From contig CAMPGR010000001.1 of NCBI GenBank assembly GCA_946885605.1, positions 9,977 to 73,976 on the forward strand: DNA of 64,000 nucleotides. Direction: 5' to 3'. The notes under the pieces are model-generated. The model saw only the letters and a program-made list of their open reading frames with translations, was not told the DNA's origin and did not search any database. The first letter of the stretch is position 1. Every line of letters starts with the position of its first letter. Both the position numbers and the translations under genes were made by a program. The DNA comes from an uncultured Pseudomonadota bacterium (lineage in GTDB: Bacteria; Pseudomonadota; Gammaproteobacteria; Burkholderiales; SG8-41). Below are positions 53,304-62,463 of this stretch, one piece after another.

Positions 53304-55318
53304 AGCGCGAAGCGCAGCGCGCCGTGACCGGCGAGCCGCACCCGCGGCTCGAGGGCGGCGAAAAAGTGACCGGGCGCGCGGAGTATTCCTCGGACGTGCG
53401 GCTGCCGGGACAGCTCTATGCGCGCGTGCTGAGAAGCCCGCTGCCCCATGCGCGGATCTCGCGCATCGACATGACGCGCGCCCAATCGCTGCCGGGCGTA
53501 CACGCCGTGCTCTCGATCGCCAATGCGCCGGAAATAGACTGGTACGAAAACACGCGCCTTTTCGATCGCACCCTTCGCTTCAACGGGGATGAAGTGGCCG
53601 CGGTCGCCGCGGAATCCGAGGAGCTCGCCGAAGAGGCGCTTCTTGCGATCGATGTCGAATACGAGCCTTTGCCCTTCGCCGTCACCATCGATGCGGGGAT
53701 GCGCGGAGAACCCGTCGTCGAAGCGCGCGGGGATGCGGCCCGCGGACTGCGCGAGGCGGATGTCGTGATCGATGCCCTCTATACCACGCAGTGCGCGTTG
53801 CACAACGCGCTCGAGCCTCACGGGTGCACCGCGGTCTGGGAGGGCGAAACGCTCGTGCTCTACGAGTCGACGCAGGGCATCTATGCCGTGCGCAGGACGG
53901 TGGCGGAGAAGCTCAACCTCGTGGAGGACGCGGTGCGCGTCATCACGCAGCACATGGGTGGAGGTTTCGGCGCGAAGCAGATCGCGTGGAAGCATAGCGT
54001 GATCGCGGCGCTGCTCGCGAAGGAGTCGGCACGGCCGGTGCAGCTCATGCTCGACCGCGAATCGGAAAACCTCGCTGCGGGAAACCGCAACGCGACTCGC
54101 CAGCGCGTGCGACTCGGCGCGAGGCGCGATGGCACGCTCACCGCGATCGACGTGCGGGCGCTGGTGCAGATCGGCGCGTATTCCGTCGGCGGCGAGGACA
54201 GCGACGTGATCGGCACTTATCTCACGCTCTACCGCTGCCCCGATGTGCACGCCGAGCAGGTGCCCGTGCGCACCAACACGGGGCCCGCCATCGCCTTCCG
54301 TGCTCCCGGCCATGCCGAAGCGAACTTCGCGCTGGAATCGGCGATGGATGAGCTTGCGCACGCCCTCGGCATGGACGCGATCGAACTGCGGTTGCGCAAT
54401 TACGCGACGCACGACCAGCTCAAGAACAAGCCGTACACCAATGTCGACAGCCTGCGGCGCTGTTACGAGCGCGTCGCGACCGCCATGGAATGGGGCAAGG
54501 GACGCGCGCCGGTGAGCGGGAGCAACATAAAGCGCGGGGTCGGCTTTGCCGCGCACGACTGGCCGGGCGGGAAAGGTTTTCCGCCCGCTGAAGTCTGGGT
54601 GGAGATGTACGACGACGGAAGCGCGCGCGTGTCGACCGGCACGCAGGATATCGGCACCGGCACGCGCACCGCGCTCGCGCAAATCGCGGCCGAAGTGCTG
54701 GGTATCCCGGTCCATCGGGTGAGCGTCGCGCTCGGCGATACCCAAAGCGGGCTTTATGCGCCGACGAGCGCCGGCAGCGCGACGCTTGCGACACTGGCTC
54801 CGGCGGTGCGCGAGGCGGCGGCGCAAGCAAGGATAACCGGAAGTGCGCGCGCCGAGCGGCGCAGGAACCGCAGCGATATGTCGATCCGCACGTGCGGTGC
54901 CCAGTGCGTCGAGGTTGAAGTCAACACGGCCACCGGAGAAATCCACGTCGTGCGCGTTGCGGCATCACACGATTGCGGCCGCATCGTGAACCCGCTTCTC
55001 GTCGAGAGTCAGGTGATCGGCGGCATTACGCAGGGTCTCGGCTACGCGCTCACCGAGACGCGCGTCGTGGACGCCGCGCTCGGTGTCGTGCTCAACGCGA
55101 ACCTCGAGGAATACAAGGTGCAAAGCGCGCCCGACGCGCCGCACTTTATCGACGCGATGGAGAGCATGCCCGACTGGGATGCAAACGAAACCGGTGCGAA
55201 GGGCGTCGGTGAGCCGCCCATCATTCCCACCGCCGCTGCCGTGGCCAACGCGATTTTCGACGCGGTCGGGGTGCGGCTGCGCGATCTGCCCTGCAGGCGC
55301 GAGGCACTCTTGCGATGA
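53300..55318 (+). CDS. Molybdopterin-binding subunit of a molybdenum hydroxylase (xanthine dehydrogenase family), short
   Basis: A 672-residue large subunit. It has GGGFGAKQIAW (Mo-site glycine loop), AFRAPGHAEANFALE, TQDIGTGTRTALAQ and the catalytic Glu motif KGVGEPPIIP near the C-terminus. It is about 60 residues shorter than typical PaoC-type subunits. Around residues 500-530, the segment between ATLATLAPAVREAAA and CGAQCVEVEV is short and Arg-rich (SARAERRRNRSD), so an internal in-frame deletion is likely. The start overlaps the [2Fe-2S] gene stop; the end overlaps the FAD-subunit start. The substrate, probably an aldehyde or N-heterocycle, is unknown. Confidence 0.85.
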   Translation: MKREAQRAVTGEPHPRLEGGEKVTGRAEYSSDVRLPGQLYARVLRSPLPHARISRIDMTRAQSLPGVHAVLSIANAPEIDWYENTRLFDRTLRFNGDEVAAVAAESEELAEEALLAIDVEYEPLPFAVTIDAGMRGEPVVEARGDAARGLREADVVIDALYTTQCALHNALEPHGCTAVWEGETLVLYESTQGIYAVRRTVAEKLNLVEDAVRVITQHMGGGFGAKQIAWKHSVIAALLAKESARPVQLMLDRESENLAAGNRNATRQRVRLGARRDGTLTAIDVRALVQIGAYSVGGEDSDVIGTYLTLYRCPDVHAEQVPVRTNTGPAIAFRAPGHAEANFALESAMDELAHALGMDAIELRLRNYATHDQLKNKPYTNVDSLRRCYERVATAMEWGKGRAPVSGSNIKRGVGFAAHDWPGGKGFPPAEVWVEMYDDGSARVSTGTQDIGTGTRTALAQIAAEVLGIPVHRVSVALGDTQSGLYAPTSAGSATLATLAPAVREAAAQARITGSARAERRRNRSDMSIRTCGAQCVEVEVNTATGEIHVVRVAASHDCGRIVNPLLVESQVIGGITQGLGYALTETRVVDAALGVVLNANLEEYKVQSAPDAPHFIDAMESMPDWDANETGAKGVGEPPIIPTAAAVANAIFDAVGVRLRDLPCRREALLR

Positions 55319-56301
55319 GGCCCTTCTCCTACGCCGCTCCGCCGACGATCGAAGAGGCGATCTCGAGTCTCAGCCGCACGGCGCGACCGCTCGCGGGCGG
55401 CACCGATCTCCTCACGCTCATGAAAGCGGGCCTCTCAGCGCCGGAGCGTCTCGTCGCGGTGCGGCCGCTCCTACCGAGCCGCATCGAAAAGGCACGGGAC
55501 GCGACCCTCATCGGTGCGGGCGCCGTCCTCACTGATATCGCAGCGGACGTGCTCATCAGGCGCAGCTACACCGCGCTTGCGCTAGCCGCCGAAGCCGCCG
55601 CATCGCCCCAGCTCAGGAACATGGCCACACTGGGCGGCAACCTGCTGCAGCGTCCCCGGTGCTGGTACTTCCGCAATCGTCACGTCGGCTGCTGGCTCAA
55701 AGGCGGCGAGACATGTCCCGCACGCGAGGGCGAAAACCGGCAGCACGCCTTGTTCGGCGGCACGCACTGCGTGACGGTGCATCCCTCGGATCTCGCGCCC
55801 GCGCTCCTCGCGCTCGATGCGATGGTCACGGTAGCGGGGCCGCTGGGACAAAGGACCCTCACGATGGACGAGCTTTACGCGCTGCCGCAGCCGCGAAGGC
55901 GCACCGAGACGACGCTCGGAGACAACGATCTCATCGTTTCCATTCGCCTGCCGCTGCCCGACGCTGCCACACGGAGCGTGTACCTGAAAGCCATGGATCG
56001 CTCGGCGTTTTCGTTCGCGCTCGCGGGCGTCGCGGCGCTCGTGCGATTCGGTGCGGACGAGCGCCGGATCGAATTCGCGCGGCTTGTCCTGAGCGGCGTC
56101 GCGCCGATCGCGTGGCGCGTGCAAGCGGCGGAGGAGGAATTGACCTCCGGCGAAGTGCGAGAAGCGCTCTTTCAACGCGCAGCCGATGTGGCGCTCGAAG
56201 GAGCGATGCCGCTCCGTCATAACGGATGGAAGGTTCCGCTGATGCGCGCCCTCATCGTGAACGCGCTCACGCGAATCACCGCGACGCCGGCACACCCTTG
56301 A
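55315..56301 (+). CDS. FAD and [4Fe-4S] subunit of a molybdenum hydroxylase (CoxM/PaoB-like)
   Basis: A 328-residue FAD-binding subunit. PLAGGTDLLTLMKAG and ATLGGNLLQRPRC are FAD-binding blocks. Cysteines 116, 126, 134 and 152 lie in an insert like those of PaoB and 4-hydroxybenzoyl-CoA reductase, where they bind a [4Fe-4S] cluster. The C-terminal domain has LKAMDRSAFSFALAGVAAL. It completes the three-subunit enzyme. The ATG overlaps the large-subunit stop as ATGA. The order 2Fe-2S, Mo, FAD differs from paoABC. Confidence 0.9.
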   Translation: MRPFSYAAPPTIEEAISSLSRTARPLAGGTDLLTLMKAGLSAPERLVAVRPLLPSRIEKARDATLIGAGAVLTDIAADVLIRRSYTALALAAEAAASPQLRNMATLGGNLLQRPRCWYFRNRHVGCWLKGGETCPAREGENRQHALFGGTHCVTVHPSDLAPALLALDAMVTVAGPLGQRTLTMDELYALPQPRRRTETTLGDNDLIVSIRLPLPDAATRSVYLKAMDRSAFSFALAGVAALVRFGADERRIEFARLVLSGVAPIAWRVQAAEEELTSGEVREALFQRAADVALEGAMPLRHNGWKVPLMRALIVNALTRITATPAHP

Positions 56302-56321
56302 CGAAGCCGGAACGGCCCGCT

Positions 56322-56678
56322 TTACATCGGCAGCACTTCCGCGGGTTGCCGCCCTGTCGCGGACATCTCGCGGCAACTCTCCGCGCAGCGGCGGCACGCT
56401 TCCACGCATCGCTCCATGCCGCCGACATCCGCACAGCTGCGCGCGCAGGCTTCGCATACCGTCGCGCACACCGCGCACACCTCGCCATACAGCTGCGAGC
56501 TGCTCAACATGAAATCGGCAGCCGTGCCGCACAAATCCGCGCAATTCATCATGAGCCTTAAATGCGGGGGTGCGACATGCCTTCCGCCGTGCTCGAGGCA
56601 GTGGTTCATCGCCATATCGATGCAAACGGCATGGCAGTCGAGGCAATCGCGCACGCAGCGTTCCACCTGCGGGTTCAT
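56322..56678 (-). CDS. Four-helix-bundle copper-binding protein (Csp-like)
   Basis: A 118-residue protein with 16 or so cysteines spaced along helices: ERCVRDCLDCHAVC, MNCADLCG, EVCAVCATVCEACARSC and RCVEACRRCAESC. This is the Csp/DUF326 four-helix pattern that stores many Cu(I) ions. It has no signal peptide, so it is the cytosolic type (Csp3-like). It converges on the FAD-subunit gene and lies 28 bp after the zinc alcohol dehydrogenase gene. Confidence 0.92.
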   Translation of the reverse strand: MNPQVERCVRDCLDCHAVCIDMAMNHCLEHGGRHVAPPHLRLMMNCADLCGTAADFMLSSSQLYGEVCAVCATVCEACARSCADVGGMERCVEACRRCAESCREMSATGRQPAEVLPM

Positions 56679-56706
56679 GGTCTGTCTCCAGAAAATCCTG
56701 AACGCG

Positions 56707-57939
56707 TTACGCCGCCTTGCGCTGCTGTTGAGGCGGCTCGAGCTTCACCTTCAGCCAGCCCGGCTCGCGGCGGTCGAACGCGGCGTATGCCTCGATTGCC
56801 GAAGTGAGCGGCTGCGCCTGAGTGAGTATGGTCGCCGGATCTATGACGCCGGCCTGCACGAGCTCCACGAGCGTCGGAATGTAGGCGCGGTGATGGCAGT
56901 TGCCGGCTTTCATCGTCAGGTTCTTGTTGGTCGCCACGCCGAGCGGAAAGAACCGGTCGGTCTGCGGATAGACGCCGATGACGGAAAGCGTTCCCGCCTT
57001 GGCGAGGCCGGCGACCGCCCAGGTCACCGCCTGCGACGGCGCATTGCCCGGGCGCCACAGGTCGCCCTTGGGATGAATCTCGGGCGCGATCTGCTTCAGC
57101 TCCTGCTCCGCCTGCTGCTTCTGCCGCTCGGCCTGCTTGGCTGCAGGGCCGCGGTGCGGGGCCTCGGCATCGACGCCCACCGCATCGATCGCGCGGTCCA
57201 CGCCAATGCCGCCCGTAAGACGCATGAGCGTGTCGACCGGATCCTCCTCGTCGAAGTTGATGACTTCCGCGCCCTGCTCGCGCGCCATCTCGAGACGCGA
57301 GTTCACGAAGTCGATCGCGTAGATGCGTCCGGCACCCAGCAGCTTTGCGCTCGCGATCGCGAACTGCCCGACCGGTCCGCAGCCGAACACGGCCACCGTG
57401 TCGCCGTCCTTGATCTCGGCGAGATCCGCCCCGAAATAACCGGTAGGGAAGATATCGGAGAGCATGATGGCGCTATCGTCGTCGATCTCGTCGGGCAGCT
57501 TGACGAGCCCGGTTGCGGCAAAGGGCACGCGCGCGTATTCCGCCTGCAGGCCGTTGAACGGCCCGGTGGATTGCGGCCCGCCGAAGAAAGCGGTGCCTGC
57601 CAGGCGGCCGTTGGGATTCGCGTTGTCGCATTGGGAGTGGTACCCGGCGCGGCAGTAGACGCAATAGCCGCAGGCGATCGTGGAGGGGATCACCACGCGG
57701 TCGCCTTTTCTGATGTTGCGCACATCGGCCCCGACTTCCTCGACGATGCCCACACCTTCGTGGCCGAGTATCGTGCCGGGCTTCATCCCGGGCATCGTGC
57801 CGCGGATCATGTGCAGGTCCGTGCCGCACACCGCGCTCGCCGTGATGCGCACCAAGGCGTCTGTCGGCTGCTCGAGGCGCGGCTCGGGGACGTCATCGAG
57901 CCGGATATCCCCGACGCCATGAAATACGACTGCTTTCAT
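56707..57939 (-). CDS. Zinc-dependent alcohol dehydrogenase (glutathione-independent formaldehyde dehydrogenase-like)
   Basis: A 410-residue MDR enzyme. The catalytic zinc site has VCGTDLHM and GHEGVG; the structural zinc lobe has CGYCVYCRAGYHSQC. The cofactor fold has FGCGPVGQFAIA and DFVNSRLEMA, which suggests NAD. An insert rich in Gln and Lys near residues 270-300 is typical of the long formaldehyde dehydrogenase-like group. It would oxidise small alcohols or aldehydes. ATG 57939 is preceded by AGGAG about 9 bases upstream. The extension to 57987 is rejected. Confidence 0.9.
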   Translation of the reverse strand: MKAVVFHGVGDIRLDDVPEPRLEQPTDALVRITASAVCGTDLHMIRGTMPGMKPGTILGHEGVGIVEEVGADVRNIRKGDRVVIPSTIACGYCVYCRAGYHSQCDNANPNGRLAGTAFFGGPQSTGPFNGLQAEYARVPFAATGLVKLPDEIDDDSAIMLSDIFPTGYFGADLAEIKDGDTVAVFGCGPVGQFAIASAKLLGAGRIYAIDFVNSRLEMAREQGAEVINFDEEDPVDTLMRLTGGIGVDRAIDAVGVDAEAPHRGPAAKQAERQKQQAEQELKQIAPEIHPKGDLWRPGNAPSQAVTWAVAGLAKAGTLSVIGVYPQTDRFFPLGVATNKNLTMKAGNCHHRAYIPTLVELVQAGVIDPATILTQAQPLTSAIEAYAAFDRREPGWLKVKLEPPQQQRKAA

Positions 57940-58178
57940 TTTCGATGCTCCTGGAAGGGATGTGAGAGACGTGAAAGAAGCACACAATCCTTGGACCGGC
58001 GGGCAACCGTCGGTTTCCCGCGCGCGCCCGGAGAATTTTTTTCATCCTGCCCGGCGCTTTACCGCGGAGACGGCGGCGATCGCGAGCGTCCTTTCGAACG
58101 GCCATGCCGTGCGGCGCGACGCGCGTCAATCGAACCGGCGCATCGAGACGCTTCCCGGCGGTCTATGTAGAGAGAGCG

Positions 58179-59135
58179 ATGAAATACAAGGACTACTATA
58201 AGATTCTTGGGCTCGCGCGCGATGCGAGCACCGATGACATCAAGAAGGCTTATCGGAGGCTCGCGCGCAAGTACCACCCCGATGTCTCGAAGGAGCCCCG
58301 CGCCGAGGAGAAATTCAAGGAGCTCGGCGAGGCGTACGAGACGTTGAAGGACGCGGAGAAGCGCGCGGCCTACGACCGGCTCGGCAGCTATCAGGCAGGC
58401 CAGGAGTTCCGTCCCCCGCCCGGCTGGGAGCAGCAGTTCGATACCCATTTCGGCGCGGGCGACGTGGAGTTCGAAGACCTCGATCTCTCGGACCTTTTCG
58501 CCGGGCTGACCGGCCGGCGCCGTGGACGCGCCGCCGGCGCCGCCATACCGATACCCGGCGAAGACTACGAGGTGACGGCCGAGCTCACGCTCGAGGAGGC
58601 GGCGCGCGGCACCGAGGTCGACGTGAATCTGAGCGTCGTGGAGCGCGATGAGCGCGGGCTGCCGCGCCGCGCCCAGCGCAGCCTCAAGGTCCGCATCGCC
58701 AAAGGGGCGACCCACGGCCAGCGCCTCCGCGTGCCGCGGAAGGGCGGCAAAGGCATGCACGGCGGTCGCGACGGCGATCTGTATATCCATATCGCGCTGC
58801 GCCCCCATCCGCTCTTTCGTCCGGACGGGCACGACCTCTATCTCGACCTGCCGCTCGCGCCGTGGGAAGCCGTGCTCGGTGCGAGCGTGGAAGTGCCCAC
58901 CTTGAGCGGTCCGGTGCGGCTCAAAATCCCGCCGGGCACGCAAGCCGGGCAGCGGCTGCGCCTCGCGCGGCGCGGCCTTCCGCGGCCGGGAGGCGGCGAG
59001 GGCGATCTCTACGCCATCGTGCAAATCGTTGTTCCGGAAGCGCCAAGCGCGCGCGAGCGGGCGCTCTTCAGCGAGCTTGCCGGCGCTTCGGCGTTCGATC
59101 CACGCACGCACTTTCAACACGAGGCAACCAAGTGA
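58179..59135 (+). CDS. cbpA: CbpA-type DnaJ co-chaperone
   Basis: A 318-residue DnaJ-family protein. The J domain has [18 protein letters not shown] with the HPD at 33-35. There is no zinc-finger region; a Gly/Phe-poor linker is followed by two C-terminal beta domains ([46 protein letters not shown]). It is the CbpA or type II class. It would stimulate DnaK in the cytoplasm. Its stop overlaps the cbpM start as GTGA. ATG 58179 is used; the frame back to 58104 has no homology. Confidence 0.93.
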   Translation: MKYKDYYKILGLARDASTDDIKKAYRRLARKYHPDVSKEPRAEEKFKELGEAYETLKDAEKRAAYDRLGSYQAGQEFRPPPGWEQQFDTHFGAGDVEFEDLDLSDLFAGLTGRRRGRAAGAAIPIPGEDYEVTAELTLEEAARGTEVDVNLSVVERDERGLPRRAQRSLKVRIAKGATHGQRLRVPRKGGKGMHGGRDGDLYIHIALRPHPLFRPDGHDLYLDLPLAPWEAVLGASVEVPTLSGPVRLKIPPGTQAGQRLRLARRGLPRPGGGEGDLYAIVQIVVPEAPSARERALFSELAGASAFDPRTHFQHEATK

Positions 59136-59452
59136 GAATCGAGCTGACCGAAGCATCGGGCTGGACGAGCGCGAGGAATTTTCGCTTGCCGAACTTGCCG
59201 AACTGTTCGGGTCTCTCGATGCCCGAGCTCGAGGAGCTCATCGAGTACGAAGCGCTGGCCCCGTCGAATCCCGACGCTTCGAGCCCCGTGTTCAAGGCGC
59301 AGTCGCTCTTCACGGCGCGTGCCGGGTGCCGGCTGCGCGACGATTTTGAGCTCGACCCGTCGGCGCTCGTGCTCGCACTGCTCCAGCGCATACGCGACCT
59401 CGAAGCTCGATTGCAGAGCCTGCAGTGCCGGATACCGGGAAGGTGGCGGTAG
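59132..59452 (+). CDS. cbpM: Chaperone modulator CbpM-like, with an internal frame excursion
   Basis: A 106-codon frame beginning at GTG 59132. The start (VRIELTEA) and the rest ([37 protein letters not shown]) match CbpM, which binds and inhibits CbpA. Between about 59157 and 59206, however, the matching residues [15 protein letters not shown] are in another frame. As translated, the same codons read [15 protein letters not shown] missing base near 59160 and an extra T at 59205-59206 would account for it. The gene could be functional if the segment tolerates change, or the bases could be sequencing errors. Confidence 0.8.
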   Translation: MRIELTEASGWTSARNFRLPNLPNCSGLSMPELEELIEYEALAPSNPDASSPVFKAQSLFTARAGCRLRDDFELDPSALVLALLQRIRDLEARLQSLQCRIPGRWR

Positions 59453-59516
59453 GCGGGAGCTTGAATTGGCCCGATTCAGCCTCATTTGACTCGAATGACT
59501 ATCCCCGGAAACCAAT

Positions 59517-59927
59517 ATGCCACGCCGTAGTCCAGCGAGCTGGATGTGGGAGGAAGCGTGCACCTTGCTTGAAGAAGCGGAACGCCTGCATCGCCGGTTC
59601 TTCCGGCTCACTGCATCCTCACAGGCGCGGCCCGTGTGGGAGCCTCCGGTCGATGTCTTCGAGGACGAAGACGAAATCATCATCGTGACAGCGCTTCCCG
59701 GCGTAAGTCCGGATCGCATGGATGTGACGCTCGATGATGCGGGGACGATTGTGATCCGCGCCGAGAGCCGCATACCGTTCGGCGGACCCGGGTGCGAGGT
59801 GCACCGGCTCGAGATTCCATACGGCTACTTCGAGCGGCTGATCCAGCTCCCCGCAGGACGCTACGAACCGCGCAGCCGCCAGTTCAGCGACGGCTGCCTC
59901 ACCCTGATATTGCGCAAATTGAACTGA
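59517..59927 (+). CDS. Small heat shock protein, Hsp20/alpha-crystallin family
   Basis: A 136-residue small Hsp. The alpha-crystallin domain has PVDVFEDEDEIIIVTALPGV and MDVTLDDAGTIVIRAES, and the end is SDGCLTLILRKLN. The N-terminal arm is short (about 45 residues). It would hold unfolded proteins. The ATG 59517 follows a weak ribosome site. It precedes lon by 7 bp, which suggests one heat-shock operon with cbpA-cbpM. Confidence 0.9.
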   Translation: MPRRSPASWMWEEACTLLEEAERLHRRFFRLTASSQARPVWEPPVDVFEDEDEIIIVTALPGVSPDRMDVTLDDAGTIVIRAESRIPFGGPGCEVHRLEIPYGYFERLIQLPAGRYEPRSRQFSDGCLTLILRKLN

Positions 59928-59934
59928 GACCTAA

Positions 59935-62370
59935 ATGAGCGATTACAACGTCACCCCGGCGAATGCGGACGCAGTGCATACCTCGGAAGGCGCACCCGCG
60001 ACCGCACCGCACGGGCCACGCGAAGGCACGTCGCGCCCGCTGCCGCACGACGCCCTCATCATCCTGCCCGTGCGCAACCTCGTGCTCTTTCCGGGGGTCG
60101 TGCTGCCCATCACCATCGGGCGGCCGCGCTCGCGCGCGGCGGCGCAGGAGGCGGTACGCACACAGCGTCCGATCGGCGTGCTTCTGCAAAGAAGGCCCGA
60201 GGCCGACGAGCCGGGTCCCAATGACCTGCACTGGGTCGGCACCTCGGCAAACGTGCTGCGTTACGTGACCGCCCCGGACGGCACGCATCACATGATCTGC
60301 CAGGGCGAGAGGCGTTTCCGGGTGCTCCAGTTTCTGGAGGGCTATCCGTTTCCGGTGGCGCGCGTGCAGTTCATCGACGAGATCGAAACCACCGATCCGG
60401 AGATCGAGGCGCGTGCGCACAACCTGATGGAGCGCGCCATCGAGATCCTGCAACTCCTGCCCCAGGCGCCGGAAGAGATGATCGCCGCGCTCCGCAGCGT
60501 GAAATCGCCCGCGCGGCTCGCCGATTTCATCGCCGGGTTCGTCGAGTTGCCGCCAGAGGAGAAGCAGCAGCTCCTCGAGATGTTCGATCTGAAAGCGCGG
60601 CTCGACAAGCTGCTGGAAGTGCTCTCGCACCGGGTCGAGGTGCTGCGCCTTTCGCGCGAGCTCAACGAGCGCACGAAGGAATCGATCGACGAGCAGGGGC
60701 GCCGCCACTTGCTGCGCGAGCAGATGCGCACGATCCAGAAGGAACTGGGTGAAGGCGACGATAACGCAGCCGAGATCGCCGAGCTCGAAAAGGCGATCAT
60801 CGAAGCGAAGATGCCCGAAGAGGTCGAGAAGCAGGCGCTCAAGGAGCTGAAGCGCCTCGAGCGCATGCCGGAGGCCGCGGCGGAGCACTCGATGGTGCGC
60901 ACGTATCTCGAATGGCTGATCGAGCTGCCGTGGAGCGTCGAAGGCGAGGAGAGGATCGATATCGCGGAGGCGCGCCGCATCCTCGACGAGGATCACTATG
61001 GTCTCGAAAAGATCAAGAAGCGCATCCTCGAATATCTCGCCGTGCGCAAGTTGAACCCGGAGGGCAAAAGCCCGATTCTGTGTTTCGTGGGTCCTCCGGG
61101 CGTGGGAAAAACCTCGCTCGGGCAGAGCATCGCGCGTGCGACGGGACGCAAGTTCGCGCGCGTGAGCCTGGGCGGCGTGCACGACGAAGCGGAGATTCGG
61201 GGCCATCGCCGCACCTATATCGGCGCCCTTCCGGGGAACATCATCCAGAGCGTCCGCAAGCTCGGCACGCGCAACGGCGTGTTGATGCTCGACGAAGTGG
61301 ACAAGCTCGGCGCCGGCGGCTTTCACGGCGACCCGGCCTCCGCGCTCCTCGAAGTGCTGGACCCGGAGCAGAACTCGAGCTTCCGCGACAACTACCTCGG
61401 CGTGCCGTTCGACCTTTCGCGCATGATGTTCATCTGCACTGCGAACGTGCTCGACACGATCCCGGGTCCGCTGCGCGACCGCATGGAAGTGATCCAGCTT
61501 CCCGGTTACACCGAGCAGGAAAAGATCCAGATCGCACGCCGTTACCTCGTGAGCCGGCAGCTCGCCGCCAACGGCCTTTCTCCCGAGCAGCTCGAGTTCG
61601 ACGACGAAGCGCTCGCCACGATCGTGCGGGATTACACGCGTGAGGCGGGCGTGCGCAACCTCGAGCGCGAGATCGGCGCAGTGTGCCGCAACGTCGCGGT
61701 GCGCATCGCCGAAGGCCAGGTCGATAGGGTGAGGATCCGCCCCGAGGACCTGCCTGCGATCCTCGGCCCGCGCCGCTTCGAGTCGGAAGTGGCGATGCGT
61801 GCCGGGATTCCGGGCGTTGCGACCGGGCTTGCCTGGACGCCGGTCGGTGGCGATATCCTCTTCGTCGAGGCGACGCGCATGCCGGGCAAAGGAAAGCTCA
61901 TTCTCACCGGGCAGCTCGGTGATGTCATGAAGGAAAGCGCGCAGGCTGCGCTTTCGCTCGTGAAAGCACGGGCACAGAGGCTCGGCGTGAAGGAAGAAGT
62001 GCTGGAGAAGTCCGACATACACATCCACGTACCGGCGGGTGCGACGCCGAAGGACGGGCCGAGCGCCGGTGTCGCGATGTTCGTCGCACTCTCGTCGCTG
62101 CTCACCGGACGGATCGTGCGCAGCGATGTCGCGATGACGGGCGAAATCAGCCTGCGCGGGCTGGTGTTGCCGATCGGCGGGGTGAAGGAGAAAGTGCTGG
62201 CGGCGCTGCGCGCCGGCATCCGCACGGTCATGCTGCCCAAGCGCAACATCAAGGAGTTCGACGAGATTCCGCAGGAAGCACGCGAAAAGTTGAACTTCGT
62301 GTGGATCGAAACCGTGGACGAAGCGCTCGAGACGGCCCTCACCGAGGCGCCGGAACCGGTTCCCGTCTAG
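59935..62370 (+). CDS. lon: ATP-dependent Lon protease
   Basis: An 811-residue LonA-type protease. The substrate-binding N-domain has ILPVRNLVLFPGVVLPITIG. A Walker A motif, GPPGVGKTS, is near residue 386-394; SLGGVHDEAEIRGHRRTYIG and LLEVLDPEQNSSFRDNYLGV are further AAA blocks. The catalytic Ser is S710 (DGPSAG) and the Lys K751 (GGVKEK). It would degrade misfolded proteins. Its place behind hsp20, and not clpX, suggests that it may be a second, stress-specific Lon. The N-terminus is about 35 residues longer than usual. Confidence 0.96.
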   Translation: MSDYNVTPANADAVHTSEGAPATAPHGPREGTSRPLPHDALIILPVRNLVLFPGVVLPITIGRPRSRAAAQEAVRTQRPIGVLLQRRPEADEPGPNDLHWVGTSANVLRYVTAPDGTHHMICQGERRFRVLQFLEGYPFPVARVQFIDEIETTDPEIEARAHNLMERAIEILQLLPQAPEEMIAALRSVKSPARLADFIAGFVELPPEEKQQLLEMFDLKARLDKLLEVLSHRVEVLRLSRELNERTKESIDEQGRRHLLREQMRTIQKELGEGDDNAAEIAELEKAIIEAKMPEEVEKQALKELKRLERMPEAAAEHSMVRTYLEWLIELPWSVEGEERIDIAEARRILDEDHYGLEKIKKRILEYLAVRKLNPEGKSPILCFVGPPGVGKTSLGQSIARATGRKFARVSLGGVHDEAEIRGHRRTYIGALPGNIIQSVRKLGTRNGVLMLDEVDKLGAGGFHGDPASALLEVLDPEQNSSFRDNYLGVPFDLSRMMFICTANVLDTIPGPLRDRMEVIQLPGYTEQEKIQIARRYLVSRQLAANGLSPEQLEFDDEALATIVRDYTREAGVRNLEREIGAVCRNVAVRIAEGQVDRVRIRPEDLPAILGPRRFESEVAMRAGIPGVATGLAWTPVGGDILFVEATRMPGKGKLILTGQLGDVMKESAQAALSLVKARAQRLGVKEEVLEKSDIHIHVPAGATPKDGPSAGVAMFVALSSLLTGRIVRSDVAMTGEISLRGLVLPIGGVKEKVLAALRAGIRTVMLPKRNIKEFDEIPQEAREKLNFVWIETVDEALETALTEAPEPVPV

Positions 62371-62463
62371 CCGGCGCTCGGCCGCCCGCTTTCGAAGAAT
62401 CGACTGATCGCTGCGCCGCGGTCGCTGTCTGACCGGGATGAACAACTTTCCGGAGACCAGCAC

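Noticed and set aside
53141..54946. A 601-codon minus-strand frame
   Set aside because: It is antisense to the molybdenum subunit gene.
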